Part shown: one piece after another, positions 48,953-57,512 of the stretch
How positions within the stretch are numbered: position 1 is the stretch's first letter
How the letters are laid out: each line of letters starts with the position of its first letter
Assembly (NCBI GenBank): GCA_963925035.1
Contig: CAWUSK010000021.1
Coordinates: forward strand, 117,439 to 181,438
DNA length: 64,000 bases
Direction: 5' to 3'
Origin: UBA4466 sp963925035
GTDB lineage: Bacteria; Bacteroidota; Bacteroidia; Flavobacteriales_D; Crocinitomicaceae
The notes under the pieces: model-generated
What the model was told of the DNA's origin: nothing
The model's input: the letters and a program-made list of their open reading frames with translations, nothing else
The model's database searches: none
Position numbers and translations under genes: made by a program

Positions 48953-49861
48953 ATGAAAATAATTATTGCTGGAGGAACAGGCTTTTTAGGAAAAGAGCTC
49001 GTTCATCATTTCGAAAAAGAAGACAATGAGATTTTTGTCTTGTCAAGAGGGAAATCTCGCGTTGAAGGAAAAACTAATTTTGTTCATTGGGATGCCACTT
49101 CAGAAGGAGCTTGGGAAAGTTGCTTAATTGGTGCGGATTTAGTCATTAACTTGACGGGAAAATCAGTCAACTGTCGTTATACTGAAGCCAACAAGCTTGA
49201 AATAGTAAATTCTAGAGTTAACGCTACCCGCGTTTTGCAAATTGCAGTAAACAAACTTCAGCATAAGCCAGCTTTATGGATTAACGCGAGCGCTGCATCT
49301 ATTTATGGTCAGCACCCAGAAGCTTTAATGACGGAAGAGGATTCAATCCGCGGAGACGATTTTTCAGCGATTGTTGCCCAAAAATGGGAAGCGGCGTTTT
49401 TTCAGGAAGAAACAGTCAATCTTAGAAAAGTTGCATTGCGTATTTCATTAATTCTAGGGAAAAGCGGCGGGGTTTTTCCGGTGTTCAAAAAGTTAGCACG
49501 GCTTGGACTTGGCGGTAAAATGGGCAACGGTAAACAGAAATTCGGATGGATTCACATCGATGACGTTATTCGAATGATCGACTGTATCATTCAAAACGAA
49601 ACTATTTCTGGACCAGTAAATTGTATTTCACCAAACACTCCAACGAATCAAGAGTTCATGAAGTGCTTGAGAAAAGCTTTAAAAATGCCATTTGGATTGC
49701 CTCAGCCAAAATTTCTATTGGACATTGGAGCTGTTTTTATAGGAACGGAAAGTGAGCTGATCTTGTCAAGTATTTACGCATATCCAAAACGCCTAATTGA
49801 CAACGGTTTCAAGTTCAAATTTGAAAACTGCCAAGATGCGTTAAACGATTTAAGCAAATAA
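48953..49861 (+). CDS. TIGR01777-family NAD(P)-binding epimerase-like protein
   Basis: 302 residues. A Rossmann N-terminus (IIAGGTGFLGKELVHHF) is followed by NLTGKSVNCRYTEANK and INASAASIYG, the marks of the TIGR01777/SDR39U1 branch of extended SDRs. The C-terminal DUF1731-type part includes NCISPNTPTNQEFMKCLRKAL and PFGLPQP. The typical catalytic Tyr-x-x-x-Lys is not in its usual context (SIYGQHPEA), as in other members of this branch. Function is not established; E. coli YfcH is the best-known relative. Its last 12 bp overlap the convergent marC gene. Confidence 0.88.
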   Translation: MKIIIAGGTGFLGKELVHHFEKEDNEIFVLSRGKSRVEGKTNFVHWDATSEGAWESCLIGADLVINLTGKSVNCRYTEANKLEIVNSRVNATRVLQIAVNKLQHKPALWINASAASIYGQHPEALMTEEDSIRGDDFSAIVAQKWEAAFFQEETVNLRKVALRISLILGKSGGVFPVFKKLARLGLGGKMGNGKQKFGWIHIDDVIRMIDCIIQNETISGPVNCISPNTPTNQEFMKCLRKALKMPFGLPQPKFLLDIGAVFIGTESELILSSIYAYPKRLIDNGFKFKFENCQDALNDLSK

Positions 49862-50446
49862 ATCCTTCGCGTTTGAGCTGAACAGTTTTACAGCAATTGC
49901 TAGTAGAATAATTCCAAATACTTTTTTAAGTATTGCAATTCCGCCATCTCCCAATGCACGCTCTATCACTTTCGTCAATTTCAATACAACGAATACAATA
50001 ATGATATTGATAAAAATCGCTACAAGAATATTGAGTTCATGGTACTCTGCACGCAATGAAATCAATGATGTCATAGTTCCAGCTCCTGCAATAATTGGGA
50101 AAGCTAACGGAACGATACTGGCTGTTTTTCCAGAGACTTGATCTCTAAATAAACGCACACCTAGAATCATTTCGAGCGCCATCGCGAACAAAATAACAGA
50201 ACCTGCTACGGCAAAAGACTTAATGTCAACCCCAAAAAGATTCAGAATACTTTCTCCAAGGATAAGAAAACCGATCATAATGCACAACGCTACTATACTT
50301 GCTCGGAGCGCGGCTAATTCTTCTCCTGATTGTTCTTTCAGTTTAATGATAATTGGAATTGACCCAACGATGTCTATAACGGCAAACAATACCATTGTTG
50401 CTTTGAATATTTCGATCCAACTGAAACCTGTAAAAAATGCTCCCAT
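49850..50446 (-). CDS. MarC-family membrane protein
   Basis: 198 residues with six hydrophobic segments. The first segment region WIEIFKATMVLFAVIDIVGSIPIII has the conserved D-x-x-G-x-x-P of the MarC/UPF0056 family. ILFAMALEMILGVRLF and the late PLAFPIIAGAGTMTSLISL supply the second signature. MarC was once linked to multiple antibiotic resistance, but that role was withdrawn; amino-acid transport is proposed for some members. It sits 5 bp after purN on the minus strand, so the two share a promoter. The 3' end overlaps the TIGR01777 gene by 12 bp. Confidence 0.88.
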   Translation of the reverse strand: MGAFFTGFSWIEIFKATMVLFAVIDIVGSIPIIIKLKEQSGEELAALRASIVALCIMIGFLILGESILNLFGVDIKSFAVAGSVILFAMALEMILGVRLFRDQVSGKTASIVPLAFPIIAGAGTMTSLISLRAEYHELNILVAIFINIIIVFVVLKLTKVIERALGDGGIAILKKVFGIILLAIAVKLFSSNAKDLFA

Positions 50447-50451
50447 AATGA

Positions 50452-51027
50452 TTAACCATTAATTATTGTTTTTTCAACAACTACCGGCAAGTAGCTTTGC
50501 TCTAATACGTGTATTTTTTGTGCTAATGATGCGGTTGTATCATTCGAATTGATCGAACATCGAAACTGCGCTAATATTTTTCCTTTGTCAAATTCCTCAT
50601 TCACGAAATGAATGGTAATACCAGATTCAACTTCTTTGTTTTCAATTACTGCTTCATGAACATGGCCACCGTGCATTCCTTTTCCGCCGTATTTCGGTAG
50701 CAAGGAAGGGTGAAGATTGATAATTTTATTTTCAAATTGTTGTATCAGTTGACCAGGGATTAATCTCAAGTAACCTGCTAACATTATCCAATTAATTTGA
50801 TGTGATTGGCACAATTGAACTAGAAAATCACCGTTTGCGACTTCACCATTCGGGTGGTGAATTGCAGTTATACCTAAGTCTTTCGCAGAATTTAAAATAG
50901 GCGCGTCACTTTTGTTACTCAAAACAAACCCAATTTCAATTGTAGGATGATTGTTAAAGTAACGAATCAAATTGATGGCATTACTGCCTGTTCCAGAGGC
51001 GAAAACTGCTATTCTCGTTTTGTTCAT
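50452..51027 (-). CDS. purN: Phosphoribosylglycinamide formyltransferase
   Basis: 191 residues. The phosphate-binding start is ASGTGSNAINLI (near residue 10). The catalytic core has the conserved AGYLRLIPGQLIQQF, the INLHPSLLPKYGGKG loop (Asn and His catalytic residues, near 105-120) and GHVHEAVIENKEVESGITIHFVNEEFDKG with the Asp. All three catalytic residues are present. It transfers a formyl group from 10-formyl-THF to GAR in purine synthesis. The start MNKTRIAVF cannot be moved downstream because the glycine loop begins at residue 10; the promoter box lies only four bases before this ATG. Confidence 0.95.
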   Translation of the reverse strand: MNKTRIAVFASGTGSNAINLIRYFNNHPTIEIGFVLSNKSDAPILNSAKDLGITAIHHPNGEVANGDFLVQLCQSHQINWIMLAGYLRLIPGQLIQQFENKIINLHPSLLPKYGGKGMHGGHVHEAVIENKEVESGITIHFVNEEFDKGKILAQFRCSINSNDTTASLAQKIHVLEQSYLPVVVEKTIING

Positions 51028-51031
51028 GGCG

Positions 51032-51039
51032 CAAATTTA
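51032..51039 (-). promoter_or_regulatory. -7 box of the purN-marC operon, next to the start codon
   Basis: The minus strand reads TAAATTTG followed by CGCC and then the purN ATG. With the usual three- to seven-base distance from box to transcript start, the message would begin at or within a base or two of the ATG. Confidence 0.6.
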
Positions 51040-51083
51040 GGAAGTATCCTTATATTTAGCTTCATACTTTAACATTTCTTATT

Positions 51084-51734
51084 ATGTCAACTCAAAAACA
51101 TCCTTTTATTCCTTATGTCCAAGATTCCATTTCAGACGAAGAAATGTTAAAACGCTCGAAGGAATTCTATGAAAAGATTGACAAACGAAGATCTGTCCGT
51201 GAGTTTTCAGATGCGCCGGTTGCGCAGGAAGTTATGGAAAACATTGTCATGGCGGCTTCTACAGCCCCTTTTGGAGCGCACAAACAACCGTGGACATTTT
51301 GTTTAATTTCAAATGTAAACTTAAAATCCAAACTGCGAGAACTAGCAGAAGAAGAGGAAAAGAAATCCTATAGTGGAAGAATGAGTGATGAATGGCTAGA
51401 AGATTTGGCGCCATTAGGAACTGATTGGGTAAAGGAATTTATTGATGTTGCTCCGTGGATTGTAGTGATAATGAAAAGAGCATATGAATTGAATGAATAC
51501 GGAACTAAACACAACAATTATTATGTGTCAGAATCTGTTGGTTTGGCAGCGGGTTTTTTCTTGTTAGCTGTCCAAAATGCAGGTCTTGTCGCCTTAACGC
51601 ATACTCCAAGCCCCATGAATTTCATTTCAAAAGCTTTAAATCGCCCTGAAAATGAACGACCATTTTTATTAATTCCTGTTGGTCATCCCGCTGAAAATGC
51701 GGAAGTACCTTCCTTAGCGCGAAAGAGTAAATAA
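51084..51734 (+). CDS. Nitroreductase-family flavoprotein
   Basis: 216 residues. The FMN-binding start is KRRSVREFSDAPV, followed by AASTAPFGAHKQPWTF, the signature of the subgroup containing iodotyrosine deiodinase and related NAD(P)H-dependent reductases. Late features are VSESVGLAAGFFLLAVQNAGL and the LIPVGHPAENAEVP end. It should bind FMN and reduce a small aromatic or halogenated compound; the substrate is unknown. The gene diverges from purN with a shared intergenic region of 56 bp. A near-match box TATATTTA lies at 51051-51058. Confidence 0.88.
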   Translation: MSTQKHPFIPYVQDSISDEEMLKRSKEFYEKIDKRRSVREFSDAPVAQEVMENIVMAASTAPFGAHKQPWTFCLISNVNLKSKLRELAEEEEKKSYSGRMSDEWLEDLAPLGTDWVKEFIDVAPWIVVIMKRAYELNEYGTKHNNYYVSESVGLAAGFFLLAVQNAGLVALTHTPSPMNFISKALNRPENERPFLLIPVGHPAENAEVPSLARKSK

Positions 51735-51763
51735 AAGGTTATTCATTATTATCAGTAATTATT

Positions 51764-51793
51764 TTGATTTTTGATAGTTTGTCGTTTTCTTTG
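51764..51793 (+). promoter_or_regulatory. Probable promoter of acpP
   Basis: TTG (51764-51766) is followed after 19 bp by TTTCTTTG (51786-51793), one mismatch from TAnnTTTG. This lies 31 nt before the acpP ATG, in the 90 bp after the nitroreductase stop. Confidence 0.45.
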
Positions 51794-51824
51794 CGATTGA
51801 ATTAACCAATAAAAATAGGAACAA

Positions 51825-52061
51825 ATGTCTGATGTTAAATCAAAAGTAATATCTATAATCGTAGATAAATTAGGTGTTGAAGAAAGCGAAGTATTAAACG
51901 AAGCAAGCTTCACAAATGATCTAGGAGCAGACTCTCTAGACACGGTAGAGTTAATCATGGAATTCGAAAAAGAATTCAATATTGCTATTCCGGATGATCA
52001 AGCTGAAAATATCCAAACAGTTGGAGATGCAATTTCTTACATTGAAGAAAACGCTAAGTAA
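51825..52061 (+). CDS. acpP: Acyl carrier protein
   Basis: 78 residues, the normal length. The phosphopantetheine attachment Ser is in GADSLDTVEL (near residue 40), in an acidic four-helix protein (VEESEVLNEASFTNDLG, LIMEFEKEF). It carries fatty-acyl intermediates and is the partner of FabF, whose gene follows after 36 bp, then rnc. The acpP-fabF-rnc order is the standard one in many bacteria. The acidic recognition helix after the Ser is typical. No unusual features. Confidence 0.97.
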   Translation: MSDVKSKVISIIVDKLGVEESEVLNEASFTNDLGADSLDTVELIMEFEKEFNIAIPDDQAENIQTVGDAISYIEENAK

Positions 52062-52097
52062 GATTTTGACTGATATTATTTGAATTAACGTTCGTTT

Positions 52098-53351
52098 ATG
52101 GAATTAAAAAGAGTAGTTGTCACGGGCTTAGGTGCCCTAACACCGATTGGAAATAACCTTTCTGAATACTGGGAAGCATTAAAAAGCGGTAAAAGTGGAG
52201 CTGCTCCAATAACTCGATACGATGCTTCGTTATTCAAAACCCAGTTCGCTTGTGAACTTAAAGGTTTCAATGTTGAAGAACATATGGACCGTAAGGAATC
52301 AAGAAAATTGGATCCATTTGCGCAGTATGCTATGGTTTCGGCTACCGAAGCTATGGCAGACTCCGCACTGTTAGAGTCAAACCCAAATCTTGATAAAATC
52401 GGAGTAATTTGGGGATCTGGTATTGGTGGACTTAAAACATTCCAAGATGAGGCGGAAAGCTTCTTTACGGGTGACGGTGTACCGAGAATCAATCCATTCT
52501 TTATTCCAAAAATGATTGCTGATATTGCAGCGGGTCATATTTCGATCAAGTACGGTCTTCGCGGACCAAATTATGTCACAGTTTCAGCCTGTGCATCTTC
52601 TACCAATGCAATTATTGATGCCTTTACATACATTCGTCTCGGTAAAGCCGTAGCTATTGTAACTGGTGGATCTGAAGCGTGTGTGAATCAAATGGGAATG
52701 GGTGGATTTAACGCCCTTAAAGCATTGTCAACACGAAATGATTCTCCAGAAACAGCATCACGTCCATTCGATTTAGATCGTGATGGCTTTGTGTTAGGAG
52801 AAGGAAGTGGAGCTTTAATTCTTGAAGAGCTAGAGCACGCTAAAAAAAGAGGTGCTAAAATTTACGCCGAAGTAGTTGGTGGTGGAATGTCAGGAGATGC
52901 TTATCACATGACAGCTCCCCATCCAGAAGGGATTGGTGCAAGGAACACGATGCTCGCTGCATTGGAAGATGCAGAATTGTCCCCATCAGATATCGATTAT
53001 GTGAATGTTCACGGAACATCAACTCCGCTTGGAGATGTTGCAGAAGTTAAAGCGATTCACGATGTCTTTGGTGAACATGCGTATGACTTGAATATTAGTT
53101 CGACAAAATCAATGACGGGACATTTATTAGGAGCCGCTGGTGCAATTGAAGCAATTGCATGTGTATTGGCAGTTCAAGATGATATTATTCCTCCAACGAT
53201 TAACCACTTTACAGATGATCCAGCATTGGATAATAAATTGAATTTCACCTTCAATAAAGCACAAAAAAGAACAGTGAATGTTGCTATGTCGAATACTTTT
53301 GGATTTGGAGGACATAACACGACTGTTATTGTGAAGAAATATAAAGGGTAA
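52098..53351 (+). CDS. fabF: 3-oxoacyl-ACP synthase II
   Basis: 417 residues. The Cys-His-His triad is present: Cys in TVSACASSTNAI (near residue 165), His in VHGTSTPLGD (near 305) and His in TGHLLGAAGAIE (near 342). The C-terminal Gly-rich TFGFGGHN loop is intact. FabF condenses malonyl-ACP with acyl-ACP and is needed for chain elongation past C16, including cis-vaccenate formation. The position between acpP and rnc is the usual one. Starts and length fit the family; no odd features. Confidence 0.97.
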   Translation: MELKRVVVTGLGALTPIGNNLSEYWEALKSGKSGAAPITRYDASLFKTQFACELKGFNVEEHMDRKESRKLDPFAQYAMVSATEAMADSALLESNPNLDKIGVIWGSGIGGLKTFQDEAESFFTGDGVPRINPFFIPKMIADIAAGHISIKYGLRGPNYVTVSACASSTNAIIDAFTYIRLGKAVAIVTGGSEACVNQMGMGGFNALKALSTRNDSPETASRPFDLDRDGFVLGEGSGALILEELEHAKKRGAKIYAEVVGGGMSGDAYHMTAPHPEGIGARNTMLAALEDAELSPSDIDYVNVHGTSTPLGDVAEVKAIHDVFGEHAYDLNISSTKSMTGHLLGAAGAIEAIACVLAVQDDIIPPTINHFTDDPALDNKLNFTFNKAQKRTVNVAMSNTFGFGGHNTTVIVKKYKG

Positions 53352-53355
53352 AGTC

Positions 53356-54069
53356 TTGTCAGCGCTATTTCCATTCTTTCAAAAACACACTAAGGAAGAA
53401 TTAGAAATAATTCATGTCATCTTTTCACGATTCGGTTACAAACCCAAATCATTGCTTTATTTTAAAAGAGCTTTAACTCATAAGTCTGTGTCTAATGCAG
53501 AAACAGAAACAAATGAGCGTTTGGAGTTTTTGGGCGATGCAATTCTTGACTCTGTGGTTGCAGAGTTTCTATACATTAAATTTCCGTCGGAAGACGAGGG
53601 TTACCTTACAAAAATCAAGTCAAAAATTGTAAATCGTAGAACATTAGGTGAAATTGGTCATGAAATGGGGTTGAGTAAAATAATGAACTACAATAATAGT
53701 CGTTCAATAAAACTTGAAACCATCGAAGGAAATGCTTTTGAAGCATTAATTGGTGCAATTTATTTAGACGGAGGCTATAGAAAAGTTCAACGGACCATTG
53801 AAGATCATATTTTTAGAAAATACCTCAATTTGAATCAACTCTTGGAAGAAGAATTGGACTTTAAATCGAAACTGTTTATTTGGTGTCAAAAAAACAAGTT
53901 GGAAATCCAGTTTGGAGTCGTTTCAGAGCAAAATTATGGTCATGAATGGATGTACATGATTGAGGTAATTATCAATGAGAAAGCATACGGACGAGGAACC
54001 GGATCATCAAAGAAAAAAGCAGAACAAGCTGCTTCAAAAGAGACACTTGAACTTGTGGGAGAGTTATAG
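53356..54069 (+). CDS. rnc: Ribonuclease III
   Basis: 237 residues from a TTG 4 bp after the fabF stop; no ATG is available before the conserved region. The catalytic RNase III domain has NERLEFLGDAILDSVVAEFLY with its acidic residues (near residue 52) and EALIGAIYLDGGY, containing the second metal-binding Asp/Glu (near 130). The dsRBD has the GRGTGSSKKKAEQAASKETLE end. It cuts double-stranded RNA in rRNA and mRNA processing. Acp-fab-rnc linkage is common. The gene looks intact. Confidence 0.95.
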   Translation: MSALFPFFQKHTKEELEIIHVIFSRFGYKPKSLLYFKRALTHKSVSNAETETNERLEFLGDAILDSVVAEFLYIKFPSEDEGYLTKIKSKIVNRRTLGEIGHEMGLSKIMNYNNSRSIKLETIEGNAFEALIGAIYLDGGYRKVQRTIEDHIFRKYLNLNQLLEEELDFKSKLFIWCQKNKLEIQFGVVSEQNYGHEWMYMIEVIINEKAYGRGTGSSKKKAEQAASKETLELVGEL

Positions 54070-54122
54070 GGTTTTTATTTTTCCGTTCCAATCATTTAAT
54101 TTGCGTATTTTAATGCAATTGC

Positions 54123-54648
54123 ATGCTTATACCGTCATTCTCAGGAGCAAGTACAATCAACGAATACTCGAAAAGTGAATTACTTAGTGCTTTATTTAGT
54201 CGCAACATTGGAAGCATAGTTTCGCTAAGAGCGGGATTATCTACTTCTAACGGTATCGGTGCGAAATCATATCAGTTCGATGATAAACCAGAATATAGAC
54301 GCGCAAACGGAACGCTTATCATCAATACTTATCCTGTCAACACAAAAACATTACGGCGATTAATCTATTGCTACAGCTGAACTATAAAAAGGTATTAAAT
54401 TCATTCATGACTTTTGATGTAGGGATTAGATTTCATGCTGGCTATAAGTTACCAGAGTGCCTCAATGTCAAGAACCTTGGTTTTGGGTACCTATTTTTGG
54501 CAAAGGAGAGCAAAGAGAGCCGATTTCAGATGATAATATGCCAGTCTTTTTTCACTTAAAACTGGATTTTCGTTTTTATTCTAAGATTAAAAAGGATTTA
54601 AATCGTTCAAACAATTCATCACAAATTTCAGTGCGATTGCTGCAGTAA
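54123..54648 (+). pseudogene. Frameshifted remnant, possibly of a beta-barrel protein
   Basis: Between rnc and the next minus-strand gene, protein-like sequence jumps through all three plus frames. Frame 1 (54123-54345) reads SKSELLSALFSRNIG and SIVSLRAGLSTSNGIGAKSY, ending INTYPVNTKT. Frame 2 continues at about 54350 with ITAINLLLQLNYKKVLNSF, MTFDVGIRFHAGYKLP. Frame 3 takes over near 54460 with QEPWFWVPIFGKG, PISDDNMPVFFHLKLDFRFY. Alternating hydrophobic strands with an aromatic end resemble an outer-membrane barrel. At least two frameshifts are needed, so it is probably dead unless the assembly is wrong. Its end overlaps the 3' end of the opposite gene. Confidence 0.55.
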
Positions 54649-55184
54649 AAGCGAGAATAACCGCCATCAATTATTATCCGCCCTTTGCCATAGATGCCAG
54701 AAAGGATTAATGGTTGTTCTTCGATCCAAGCTTCAACTGTAAGTCGATGATCTAAGGGAAAAGCGACAGTCGATTCGCCCGCTGGTATTTCAGTGATGGT
54801 ATTCAAATGTAAGTTTCCTCCTTGCACGGATGAATTTGCTTTTGTTTTCTGGTACTCGCCATAGTTCTCTTTTCGATAGAGCTCTTGTGTAATTTGACGT
54901 GATTCAGCTTGAAATGGCCAGTTTTCTGAACCGGTGTATAATCCGCCACCGTTTTCAACAAAAGTAATAATGCGTTGAATGTCTGTTTGAGTCAATTGAC
55001 TAGTAGAATTTGAAAATATATAAATCGCTTTATAGGAGGATAAATCACGAGGAAGGATTGCTGTTTCGTCAATTGTAAATTCATCTATATAACAAAGTTT
55101 TTTAGTATTTCCAATTAAGAGAACTGGGTCTTGTCCAAATGTAAACCCGCTTATTATGCAACAAAGAATCACAAGTTGTTTCAT
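54576..55184 (-). CDS. Exported protein of unknown function (glutamine-amidotransferase-like fold possible)
   Basis: 202 residues with a signal peptide (MKQLVILCCIISGFTFGQ). The central part (about 50-90), SSYKAIYIFSNSTSQLTQTDIQ followed by RIITFVENGGGLYTGSENWPF, has the strand-helix-GGG turn of DUF4350/ThuA-like class I glutamine-amidotransferase folds. There is no obvious catalytic Cys-His pair; a Cys (YCSNRTEICDELF) occurs only near the end. ILSGIYGKGRIIIDGGYSRF (near 170) is a second strand-turn typical of such folds. Role unknown. It is monocistronic on the minus strand. Confidence 0.7.
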   Translation of the reverse strand: MKQLVILCCIISGFTFGQDPVLLIGNTKKLCYIDEFTIDETAILPRDLSSYKAIYIFSNSTSQLTQTDIQRIITFVENGGGLYTGSENWPFQAESRQITQELYRKENYGEYQKTKANSSVQGGNLHLNTITEIPAGESTVAFPLDHRLTVEAWIEEQPLILSGIYGKGRIIIDGGYSRFYCSNRTEICDELFERFKSFLILE

Positions 55185-55266
55185 GATGTTTGGTACACTT
55201 CATCAAACAAAATGTTCATAGTGTTTTTTCCATGAATTTTTTATAACTTAATTAGAAAAACAAAAA

Positions 55267-55626
55267 ATGAATCACATTGAACTAGGACAAAAAGGAGAGG
55301 AAGTTGCTGTAAATCATCTTTTTACGAAGGGGTATGAAGTGATTGAGCGCAATTATAAATGGAAAAATGCAGAATTGGACATCATTTGTAGAAAAAATGA
55401 TTTGTTGATTGTTGTAGAAGTGAAAACTCGAAAATCGAAGGCTTTAGGGGAGCCTTTTTTGTCCGTAAATCGCTCCAAGCAAAGGCAAATCATTAAAGTA
55501 ACGAATCACTATATTGAATCAAATGACGTCCAAGAAGAAGTTCAGTTTGATGTAGTTTCTATTATTTTAAATCAACATCAGTTGCAAATTGAACACATCG
55601 AAAATGCGTTCTATCCAATTGCATAA
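55267..55626 (+). CDS. YraN-family (UPF0102) endonuclease-like protein
   Basis: 119 residues. The family pattern is GQKGEEVAVNHLFTKGYEVIERNYKWKNAELDIICRKND, with the conserved E (GEEVA), D (ELDII) and the E-V-K of VVEVKTRKS, which is a PD-(D/E)XK-type active site. SVNRSKQRQIIKVTNHYI supplies the second conserved helix. The function is unproven; a Holliday-junction-like nuclease role has been suggested from the fold. It ends 29 bp before the pseudouridine synthase gene, which has its own promoter box. Confidence 0.88.
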   Translation: MNHIELGQKGEEVAVNHLFTKGYEVIERNYKWKNAELDIICRKNDLLIVVEVKTRKSKALGEPFLSVNRSKQRQIIKVTNHYIESNDVQEEVQFDVVSIILNQHQLQIEHIENAFYPIA

Positions 55627-55636
55627 GGAAATGTCG

Positions 55637-55644
55637 TATCTTTG
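55637..55644 (+). promoter_or_regulatory. -7 box for the pseudouridine synthase gene
   Basis: TATCTTTG, an exact TAnnTTTG match, lies 11 nt before the ATG at 55656 and 20 nt before the in-frame ATG at 55665. A TTG is 15 bp upstream. Confidence 0.55.
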
Positions 55645-55655
55645 CCGAAATATTT

Positions 55656-56615
55656 ATGCTCGCGATGAACACAAGAAAACCTAATAATCGTAAAAACGAT
55701 TCAAAAACGAAACCGGCGACAAAGCGTGAACCTGCAAAAGGACGCTCAACGGATAAGAAAGATGGTAAATCAAAGGACACGAAGTCTAACGGACCGAAAA
55801 AAGAATTAAAACCGAAGGAATTAAAAGCTAGAGGTAGATTCATTGATTACAAAACGAAATTAAAGAAGGGAGATCCGCTTCCGACATTTAACGAGCACGC
55901 AATTCGTTTAAATAAATACCTTTCCAATGCTGGTATCTGTTCTCGTAGAGAAGCAGATGTGCTAATTTCAACAGGACTGGTTTCAGTGAACGGTGAAATA
56001 GTTCTTGAAATGGGATACAAAGTAAAACCAGATGACGTTGTTAAGTACGATGGTGGAACTTTAAAATCAGAAAAAAAGCAATACGTTTTATTAAACAAAC
56101 CGAAAGGTTTCGTTACGACGATGGATGATCCATTGGGACGTAAAACAGTGATGAGCTTGATCAAAAAGGCATGTAAAGAACGTGTTTATCCAGTTGGTAG
56201 ATTGGATAGAGAAACAACTGGCTTGTTATTGTTTACAAATGACGGCGATTTAGCAAAAAAGCTAACGCATCCTTTGCACAAGGCTGGTAAGATTTATCAC
56301 GTTGAATTAAATAAAAAAGTTTCTAGTGAACACTTGAAAAAACTAGTAGCTGGAATAGATTTGGAAGATGGGAAGTCGGCTTTTGACAAGGCTGAATTTG
56401 TGAATGTTGAAAATGCAAAAGAGGTTGGGGTGGAACTTCATTCCGGAAAAAACAGGGTTGTACGCAGAGCATTTGAATCTCTTGATTATAAAGTTACGAA
56501 GCTAGACCGAGTTATGTTTGCTGGTTTAACTAAGAAAGACCTACCTAGAGGTGCTTACCGTCTCTTGACTGAAAAGGAAGTTTCGTTTCTGAAGATGCTT
56601 AAAAATGATAAATAA
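55656..56615 (+). CDS. RluB/RsuA-family pseudouridine synthase with basic N-terminal extension
   Basis: 319 residues, or 316 from the second ATG (55665). The first ~75 residues are a very basic, low-complexity tail (Lys, Asp, Pro, Ser), likely to bind RNA and common in Bacteroidota. An S4 domain follows (about 80-140, RLNKYLSNAGICSRREAD). The catalytic domain has GRLDRETTGLLLFTNDGDLA with the active-site Asp (near residue 190) and RVVRRAFESL. It makes pseudouridine in 23S or 16S rRNA; RluB (23S position 2605) is the most likely counterpart. A promoter box precedes it. The next gene follows after 23 bp. Confidence 0.9.
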   Translation: MLAMNTRKPNNRKNDSKTKPATKREPAKGRSTDKKDGKSKDTKSNGPKKELKPKELKARGRFIDYKTKLKKGDPLPTFNEHAIRLNKYLSNAGICSRREADVLISTGLVSVNGEIVLEMGYKVKPDDVVKYDGGTLKSEKKQYVLLNKPKGFVTTMDDPLGRKTVMSLIKKACKERVYPVGRLDRETTGLLLFTNDGDLAKKLTHPLHKAGKIYHVELNKKVSSEHLKKLVAGIDLEDGKSAFDKAEFVNVENAKEVGVELHSGKNRVVRRAFESLDYKVTKLDRVMFAGLTKKDLPRGAYRLLTEKEVSFLKMLKNDK

Positions 56616-56638
56616 TAATTGAAAAATATATTAAATCA

Positions 56639-57511
56639 ATGAAAACTTTAATTGTACTTGTTTTAATTGCTATCCCTTTCTTATCAGAAGGACAGAAAAG
56701 ATCGGAGGAAAAAGTTTCTTATGCAAAAGGAACTGTTTATGGTTATTGGGGATACAATAGAACGGCATATACAAAGAGTAATATGCGTTTTGTTGGACCA
56801 GATTATGATTTCACCTTGGTCAATGTTAGAGCCGCTGACAACCCTTCAACGGATATCAAACAGTACATTAGGGTAAGTACAATTACGGTTCCTCAATTCA
56901 ATGCAAGAATAGGATATTATTTTAAAGATCATTGGGCAGCTTCAATTGGTTACGACCATATGAAATACTTGATAAATGACGGGAATCAGGTGAAGATGTA
57001 CGGGCATGTTAATCCAGGAGTTGACACTATTACCAATTTGTCAGGAGAATATGATGGAGAAGTTTTTACAACTGATAGAAGTACATTTCATTACGAAAAT
57101 TCGAACGGATTAAATTACTTACGTGCCGAAGTTACTCGAACTGATCAATGGTTGACGTTTGGAAAAAACAAATGGTTTGGATTTTCAACAAATGTTGGAT
57201 TGTCAGCAGGTGCATTGTTAACTTTTAACGATTTCCGCTTTGCGGGGAATGATGACCGTGTAACAATTTCTTTGTCCGGATATGGTTTATCGTTAAGTTC
57301 TGGACTTAGGTTTGAATTTTTTAAGCATGTGTTCCTACAAACGAACTTTAATGCAGGGTTTCATCACCTTGTAAAAGTAAAGTCACGTCCTGACCTATCA
57401 AACGAATATTACATCAAACATAAATACGGATTTGTTGAAGGAAATGTTGTCCTTGGTTTGATGTTCTATATCAAAAGTAAAAACGGATGTGATAGTTGCC
57501 CAGTTTGGTAA
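56639..57511 (+). CDS. Exported outer-membrane beta-barrel-like protein
   Basis: 290 residues. A signal peptide (MKTLIVLVLIAIPFLSEGQ) precedes a strand-rich protein with repeated amphipathic segments: VPQFNARIGYYFKDHWAASIGYDHMKYL, VTISLSGYGLSLSSGLRFEFF and HKYGFVEGNVVLGLMFYIK. The spacing suits an eight- to ten-stranded barrel. The end is unusual: a short Cys-containing tail (NGCDSCPVW) rather than an aromatic terminal strand, though Trp is last. I do not recognise a specific family. It stops 1 bp before the stop of the convergent TonB receptor gene. Confidence 0.75.
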   Translation: MKTLIVLVLIAIPFLSEGQKRSEEKVSYAKGTVYGYWGYNRTAYTKSNMRFVGPDYDFTLVNVRAADNPSTDIKQYIRVSTITVPQFNARIGYYFKDHWAASIGYDHMKYLINDGNQVKMYGHVNPGVDTITNLSGEYDGEVFTTDRSTFHYENSNGLNYLRAEVTRTDQWLTFGKNKWFGFSTNVGLSAGALLTFNDFRFAGNDDRVTISLSGYGLSLSSGLRFEFFKHVFLQTNFNAGFHHLVKVKSRPDLSNEYYIKHKYGFVEGNVVLGLMFYIKSKNGCDSCPVW

Positions 57512-57512
57512 A

